Positions 6,742 through 10,139 of a stretch of DNA of 10,139 bases are shown one piece after another. The stretch is from Bacillota bacterium (lineage in GTDB: Bacteria; Bacillota; Clostridia; Lachnospirales; Lachnospiraceae). Position numbers and translations under genes: made by a program. The notes beneath the pieces are model-generated. The model was not told the DNA's origin, searched no databases, and saw only the letters and a list, made by a program, of their open reading frames with translations. The first letter of the stretch is position 1; each line of letters starts with the position of its first letter. The stretch spans positions 1 to 10,139 of the forward strand of contig JAEWEO010000332.1 in NCBI GenBank assembly GCA_023389295.1, in the 5' to 3' direction.

Positions 6742-7194
6742 TTAGATTTGACTTAACATATCTGCAGGATTTTTAGAGGAGTTTACTTTCGAAAATGCTT
6801 TTATTATGAAACCTTCTTCATCAATTAAATAGGTGGTTCTTACAACACCCATGGTAATCTTTCCATACATATTCTTTTCTTTCCATACATCATATGCTTC
6901 AATCGCTTTACGTTCGGTATCTGCCAGTAACGTAAAAGGCAGATTGAACTTCTGTGCAAACTTCTTATGTGATTCTACAGAATCCTTGCTTATTCCGATT
7001 ACTTCAGCGCCTTTTTCTATAAAATCAGGATACAACTCACCAAATCCACAAGCCTGCTTGGTGCATCCCGATGTATTATCCTTAGGATAAAAATATAATA
7101 CTACCTTCTTACCTCTAAAGTCTGATAGAGATACCTCCTTACCATCTTGATTGGGTAAAGTAAAGTCTGGTGCCTTTGTTCCTATATCTAACAT
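6742..7194 (-). CDS. bcp: Thiol peroxidase Bcp (peroxiredoxin Q type)
   Basis: Cytoplasmic peroxiredoxin that reduces hydrogen peroxide and organic hydroperoxides using thioredoxin-type reductants. The 150-residue, full-length protein shows the family opening (KAPDFTLPNQDG) and YFYPKDNT. The active-site pattern PxxxTxxC has Pro37, Thr41 and peroxidatic Cys44, and the resolving Cys49 lies five residues later, as in the atypical two-Cys Bcp type. Arg119 (VVRTTYLID) and Trp104 are also in family positions. One difference is Ser42 where most members have Pro (TSGC for TPGC). The ATG at 7192-7194 has AGGAGG 8 bases upstream, and this binding site overlaps the TAG stop of yaaA. The 12-base gap and shared terminators make yaaA and bcp one transcription unit. 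Confidence 0.96.
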   Translation of the reverse strand: MLDIGTKAPDFTLPNQDGKEVSLSDFRGKKVVLYFYPKDNTSGCTKQACGFGELYPDFIEKGAEVIGISKDSVESHKKFAQKFNLPFTLLADTERKAIEAYDVWKEKNMYGKITMGVVRTTYLIDEEGFIIKAFSKVNSSKNPADMLSQI

Positions 7195-7206
7195 TTATCC
7201 GTCCTC

Positions 7207-7947
7207 CTATTCTTTGATAAATACCATGTTTTTTTCATCAGAAGCTTCCCTATCATAGTGGTAACCCAGTCTATCAAAGGAAGTAACCTGGGACACTTTT
7301 TCAACTTTATTATCTGCCAAAAAGCGAACCATCTCTCCTCTTGCTATTTTTGCATAAGTTCCCTTCGTCGTGATTTTCCCGTCCTTATATTCTCCAAAGG
7401 TGCAAGTGATAAACTTATTCTTACTTGTAAGATGCTTTTCAATGCACTTACTATACTCTTTGGAAGCAAGATTTAAGACCACTTGGGTATCCTCATAAAG
7501 TTTTTGATATAAGCTATCACCCCAGAAATCATATAAATCTCTATACCCGGGTATCTCTACTGCTGCCTGCATCTCAAGACGATACGGTACAATTCCATCA
7601 AACGGCCTTAGAATTCCATAAAAACCCGATAGAATATATAAATGTTTTTTAACATAATCCCATTGCTCCTCTTCAAATACACTTGGTGCCATGTATTGAT
7701 ATTGAATGCCTTCATAAGACAGTATGGCAGGTGTTAATCCTTTGGTCAGATTCATATTAGCAAAATATTCATAGCTTGTCTTAGCAATTTTATCATTGCA
7801 TCTCCAAAGGCTTTTCGCCTCGTCATAGCTTAATTCTTGAATATATTTCATTAATAAGTTTGTTTTCTCTAAAAAAACCGGCATTGTTTGTGTCTCAATC
7901 TCTGTATTTATATTCATCTTTTTTGCCGGTGATATTATAATTTTCAC
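7207..7947 (-). CDS. yaaA: Peroxide stress protein YaaA
   Basis: Member of the YaaA/UPF0246 (DUF328) family. In E. coli this protein is induced by peroxide and limits free intracellular iron, so that hydrogen peroxide does less damage to DNA and proteins; the biochemical activity is not settled. The 246-residue product is close to the usual length and carries the family landmarks in order: ISPAKK at the N-terminus, LSGFYGILRPFD (106-117), PYRLEM (121-126), FWGD (141-144), NLASKEY (159-165) and KIARG (200-204). Translation starts at GTG (7945-7947), not ATG; GGAGG lies 7 bases upstream and the family's N-terminus starts exactly there. It is the first gene of a unit with bcp, a second peroxide-defence protein, which supports the role. 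A promoter candidate lies 60-85 bases upstream. Confidence 0.96.
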   Translation of the reverse strand: MKIIISPAKKMNINTEIETQTMPVFLEKTNLLMKYIQELSYDEAKSLWRCNDKIAKTSYEYFANMNLTKGLTPAILSYEGIQYQYMAPSVFEEEQWDYVKKHLYILSGFYGILRPFDGIVPYRLEMQAAVEIPGYRDLYDFWGDSLYQKLYEDTQVVLNLASKEYSKCIEKHLTSKNKFITCTFGEYKDGKITTKGTYAKIARGEMVRFLADNKVEKVSQVTSFDRLGYHYDREASDEKNMVFIKE

Positions 7948-8004
7948 TATATTTCCTCCAGATAAAAATTGGCTTTTTCTATGTTTAACGTATCCGCAAT
8001 CCCC

Positions 8005-8033
8005 ATTTTATCATGAAATTCTTAATGTGAAAA
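8005..8033 (-). promoter_or_regulatory. Candidate promoter of yaaA-bcp
   Basis: TTTTCA (8028-8033) and TAAAAT (8005-8010) are 17 bases apart, with TG one base ahead of the -10 box. The start point would be about 50 bases before the yaaA GTG. The rest of 7948-8099 holds two direct CTAAAATT copies (8064-8071, 8087-8094) near the end of the lipoprotein gene and no strong terminator for it. No convincing PerR or OxyR site was found. Confidence 0.4.
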
Positions 8034-8099
8034 GCATTATGACTTATAATTACAAATAGAAACCTAAAATTTATCTGGTCCAGTAGCTAAAATTATATT

Positions 8100-9356
8100 T
8101 TATTCCGGTATTAGAATCTCTCCATTTTCAAAATAATAATCAAAAGCACTAGCTGTATAAGAGATTACACTTCTACTTTGAATATCAAAAAATTCATAAT
8201 ATGTTAATTCTGAATCCGTTTCACAGACTAACAAAATGGTATTCTCATCCGCCCATAGAGCTTCTTTTATCTTAACTGCTGTCCCTAATTTATCTTCAAT
8301 ATAACGTATTTCACCAAAACCATCGGTGTTATAGCCAAATTCCAATGGATTCTCCGTAAGCATGATATCTTTACTTCCATCCAAAGAAAACACACGGTAT
8401 CTGGTACTATTAGAAACAAGTCGGTTCATTGTCATTTCCTCAACTAACTCCACAATGCTTTTCCATTCATAATTATCAAGATCATCTAAGATGAGGAAAT
8501 CCTCTTGACCATTATCCTTACCCTCTTGCTCCATTTTTGCATAATTACTTAGATAGATTCCATTTTTATCTGTTACCATATAACTGTAAATCGTTTCAGT
8601 TATTCCCTTGTTATCTCCTGCAAAATTATCTCTCGAATTATCATGTGCTACCGTAAAATATTCGCCACGCTCCACATGATAAGTAATGTCTGTGATGATG
8701 GGATCTCCCTCAATGGTATATCGGATTATTCGAAGCATCGACGGTACGTTTCTGCTCACGTCATTAACAAATGAGCCTATCATTTGACTATTTTCTATAC
8801 CATCATAAGTCATAACTACTACACCATCCAAGACAGCTTGTTCCTTGCTATAATTCTTGCTAAGCTTATTTAAATCTTGAAAACCATAGGGCGTTGATTC
8901 TGTGATTTTAGATTCACCTAATTCAAATTTTGCATAGTAATATTTATCGTCTACTTTCTTAACAACCCGGTAAGTTCCATCCGTAAACTTATAGTCCAAA
9001 AAGGATAAATTGATGTTCACCGTAGATGACGAGTTCGGTGCAAGGATATAGGCAATATCATTCCAACCCGTATTCTCAGGAAATTGCAGTTGATACCAGT
9101 CTCCATCCTGATATTTCTCTATCGCATACTCTTCGCCGTATATAATTTCCTTATTCGTTTTATTTTGCAAAAAGCAAGTTATTCGCTCAATATCCTTCCC
9201 ATATACCTGATGCTGTGTAGAAAATTCAATATCCTCCGACTGCCCAAAATCTGAATCCTTTCTGTCGGATATCGTAAGGGAACAATCCCTTGTGTTACAA
9301 CCAGTCATTGCAATTATCATTGTTAAAACAATTATAATACTATATATTTTTTTCAT
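8100..9356 (-). CDS. Lipoprotein with Ig-like and DUF4362-like domains, function unknown
   Basis: The 418-residue protein starts with a lipoprotein signal (MKKIYSIIIV, then AMTGC with the lipidated Cys at residue 20), so it should be anchored on the outer face of the membrane. Residues about 45-147 (YGEEYAIEKYQDGDWYQL, IAYILAPNSSSTVNI, DGTYRVVKKV) match the pattern of the bacterial Ig-like domain found in many clostridial lipoproteins (Big_14 type). Residues about 165-260, with IRYTIEGDPI and DNSRDNF, look like DUF4362. The remaining ~150 residues (TRYRVFSLDGSKDIMLTENP, ENTILLVCETDSE) resemble a short beta-rich repeat but are not recognised. ATG at 9354-9356 has AAGGAG 6-7 bases upstream. It is followed by yaaA after 152 bases with no strong terminator, and preceded by a repeat-containing leader. 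Domain names are from memory of family patterns; no activity is proposed. Confidence 0.85.
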   Translation of the reverse strand: MKKIYSIIIVLTMIIAMTGCNTRDCSLTISDRKDSDFGQSEDIEFSTQHQVYGKDIERITCFLQNKTNKEIIYGEEYAIEKYQDGDWYQLQFPENTGWNDIAYILAPNSSSTVNINLSFLDYKFTDGTYRVVKKVDDKYYYAKFELGESKITESTPYGFQDLNKLSKNYSKEQAVLDGVVVMTYDGIENSQMIGSFVNDVSRNVPSMLRIIRYTIEGDPIITDITYHVERGEYFTVAHDNSRDNFAGDNKGITETIYSYMVTDKNGIYLSNYAKMEQEGKDNGQEDFLILDDLDNYEWKSIVELVEEMTMNRLVSNSTRYRVFSLDGSKDIMLTENPLEFGYNTDGFGEIRYIEDKLGTAVKIKEALWADENTILLVCETDSELTYYEFFDIQSRSVISYTASAFDYYFENGEILIPE

Positions 9357-9425
9357 ATTTTTCTCCTTATTATCATCAAATATCTCCTGTTTTTTTCGTC
9401 TGATCTTAGTCTAACTTACCTTCCT

Positions 9426-9520
9426 AAAGAGCCGAGTTATTGTCACTATCAAAATAATTAGTAAAGATACTTTAGTTAGTAAATAGTTAGTAAAGATCTT
9501 TGGTCAGTTAAGGGCTCTTT
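9426..9520. repeat. Inverted repeat enclosing three TTAGTAAA copies
   Basis: AAAGAGCC (9426-9433) and GGCTCTTT (9513-9520) are perfect 8-bp inverted copies 79 bases apart. Between them TTAGTAAA occurs three times in the same orientation (9458-9465, 9476-9483, 9487-9494); the outer two extend to the 11-mer TTAGTAAAGAT, and the last two abut as an 11-bp tandem. Short palindromes (TAAAG-ATA-CTTTA, AAAGATCTTT) overlap them. The region lies between the hydrolase and the lipoprotein gene. It could be a multi-site operator or a structured leader RNA. No clear terminator for the hydrolase gene and no clean promoter for the lipoprotein gene were found in 9357-9549. Confidence 0.6.
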
Positions 9521-9549
9521 TACCCGTATTAATGAAATCATAATCTCTA

Positions 9550-10139
9550 CTAATAGCACCGAACGATATGCTCATACATAACTTGACTTACATAGTCATT
9601 GTCTTCTTCCTCTTGGAGATTTCCCATATAAGTGATTACTAATTTCTTCTCCGGGAACACATAGCAGCGTTGCCCCCACTTCCCACTAATCAGAAATCCA
9701 TTATCAGGGCACCTCCAGAAATAATAGCCATAGCCACCCTCTCTTGTTTCAATCTGCTTTTTAGTTGCTTCCTCCACCCACTGGGAGGATAATAACTGTT
9801 TTCCATTCCAATTCCCTTTCTGTAAATATAGCTGCCCCAGTTTGGATAATTCCTCAATGGTCAAACTCATACCACTCGCACCATAAAAATGCCCTCTTTG
9901 GCAATAAGTACAATCGGGTTCTTTTATTCCAAGAGGTTCAAAAAGACGAGGCTTTAAATACTCCATAAGATTTTGCTTTACTGCTTTTTCCACTACAACC
10001 CCTACCAAATATGCCGGGATATTAGAATAGTGAAAACGTGGCTGTTTTGCATTAGGTAAGGGAACCGACAAAGAATAACTAAGCCAGTCCTCTCCTTCCG
10101 GCCGAAAAGGATAATCTGAAACAGACATGGTTAATAATC
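9550..10139 (-). CDS. Serine hydrolase, class C beta-lactamase / penicillin-binding family, 3' part only
   Basis: Only the C-terminal part (about 195 residues) is in the window; the frame stays open to the right edge. The in-frame ATG at 10126-10128 is not the start: the residues before it read Leu-Leu-Thr, giving LLTMS, the internal motif found about ten residues past the catalytic SxxK in this family. Visible landmarks, numbered from that Met, are HYSN (33-36, the YxN motif), YLKPRLFEPLGI (57-68), GASGMSLTIEEL (83-93), and GKWGQ (149-153) in the place of the third motif (HxG/KxG). The nucleophile Ser and its Lys lie outside the window. Members hydrolyse beta-lactams, D-amino peptides or esters; which one cannot be told. 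No signal peptide or anchor can be assessed. A 193-base gap separates it from the lipoprotein gene, so joint transcription is uncertain. Confidence 0.9.
   Translation of the reverse strand, partial: LLTMSVSDYPFRPEGEDWLSYSLSVPLPNAKQPRFHYSNIPAYLVGVVVEKAVKQNLMEYLKPRLFEPLGIKEPDCTYCQRGHFYGASGMSLTIEELSKLGQLYLQKGNWNGKQLLSSQWVEEATKKQIETREGGYGYYFWRCPDNGFLISGKWGQRCYVFPEKKLVITYMGNLQEEEDNDYVSQVMYEHIVRCY

Noticed and set aside
8034..8056. PerR box upstream of yaaA-bcp
   Set aside because: TTGTAATTATAA is a near-palindrome near the promoter, but the half-sites overlap and do not have the 7-1-7 spacing of a PerR box.
8064..8094. CTAAAATT direct repeats as a mobile-element footprint
   Set aside because: Two 8-bp AT-rich copies with 15 unique bases between them are expected by chance; no inverted ends or transposase are present.
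10126..10128. ATG as the start of the serine hydrolase
   Set aside because: The frame is open upstream to the edge and encodes Leu-Leu-Thr before this Met, the internal LLTMS motif; the gene is simply cut by the window.

Overview
The window looks like chromosomal DNA of a low-GC, Gram-positive clostridium. Genes are AT-rich with strong GGAGG-type ribosome binding sites, and gene families and gene order resemble Lachnospiraceae/Lachnoclostridium-like carbohydrate-using anaerobes. That assignment is an inference from style; no marker gene is present. Every convincing gene lies on the minus strand, so transcription runs from right to left.

Right end to left end. (a) 9550-10139: 3' part of a serine hydrolase of the class C beta-lactamase/penicillin-binding family, cut by the window edge. 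(b) 9357-9549: intergenic DNA with three TTAGTAAA copies inside a long inverted repeat. (c) 8100-9356: a lipoprotein with a probable bacterial Ig-like domain followed by a DUF4362-like domain. (d) 7207-7947 and 6742-7194: yaaA (GTG start) and bcp, a two-gene peroxide-defence unit with its own promoter candidate and two successive terminators. (e) 4757-6475 and 3979-4764: a YesM-type sensor kinase and YesN-type AraC response regulator, overlapping by 8 bp and closed by a terminator. (f) 2138-3688, 1010-1939 and 108-998: a solute-binding lipoprotein and two LplB/LplC-type permeases, forming a CUT1 sugar ABC importer without its ATPase. (g) 1-107: the 5' end of a group II intron, whose first base directly follows the stop codon of the last permease gene.

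How the genes work together: the kinase probably senses an extracellular carbohydrate, or the loaded binding protein, and phosphorylates the regulator. The regulator then probably activates the downstream importer promoter. A pair of ATTATGAC direct repeats 18 bp apart, placed over a candidate -35 position in the gap between the regulator and the binding protein, is a plausible binding site. The ATPase is probably supplied from elsewhere, as for MsmX-dependent importers. The sugar cannot be read from the sequence.

I see no CRISPR array, tRNA, rRNA, toxin-antitoxin or phage-defence system. The most unusual element is the group II intron sitting exactly at a stop codon. Most other genes belong to known families. 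No gene-free stretch exceeds about 300 bases; the larger gaps (3689-3978, 6476-6741, 1940-2137, 9357-9549, 7948-8099) are described through the sites they contain.
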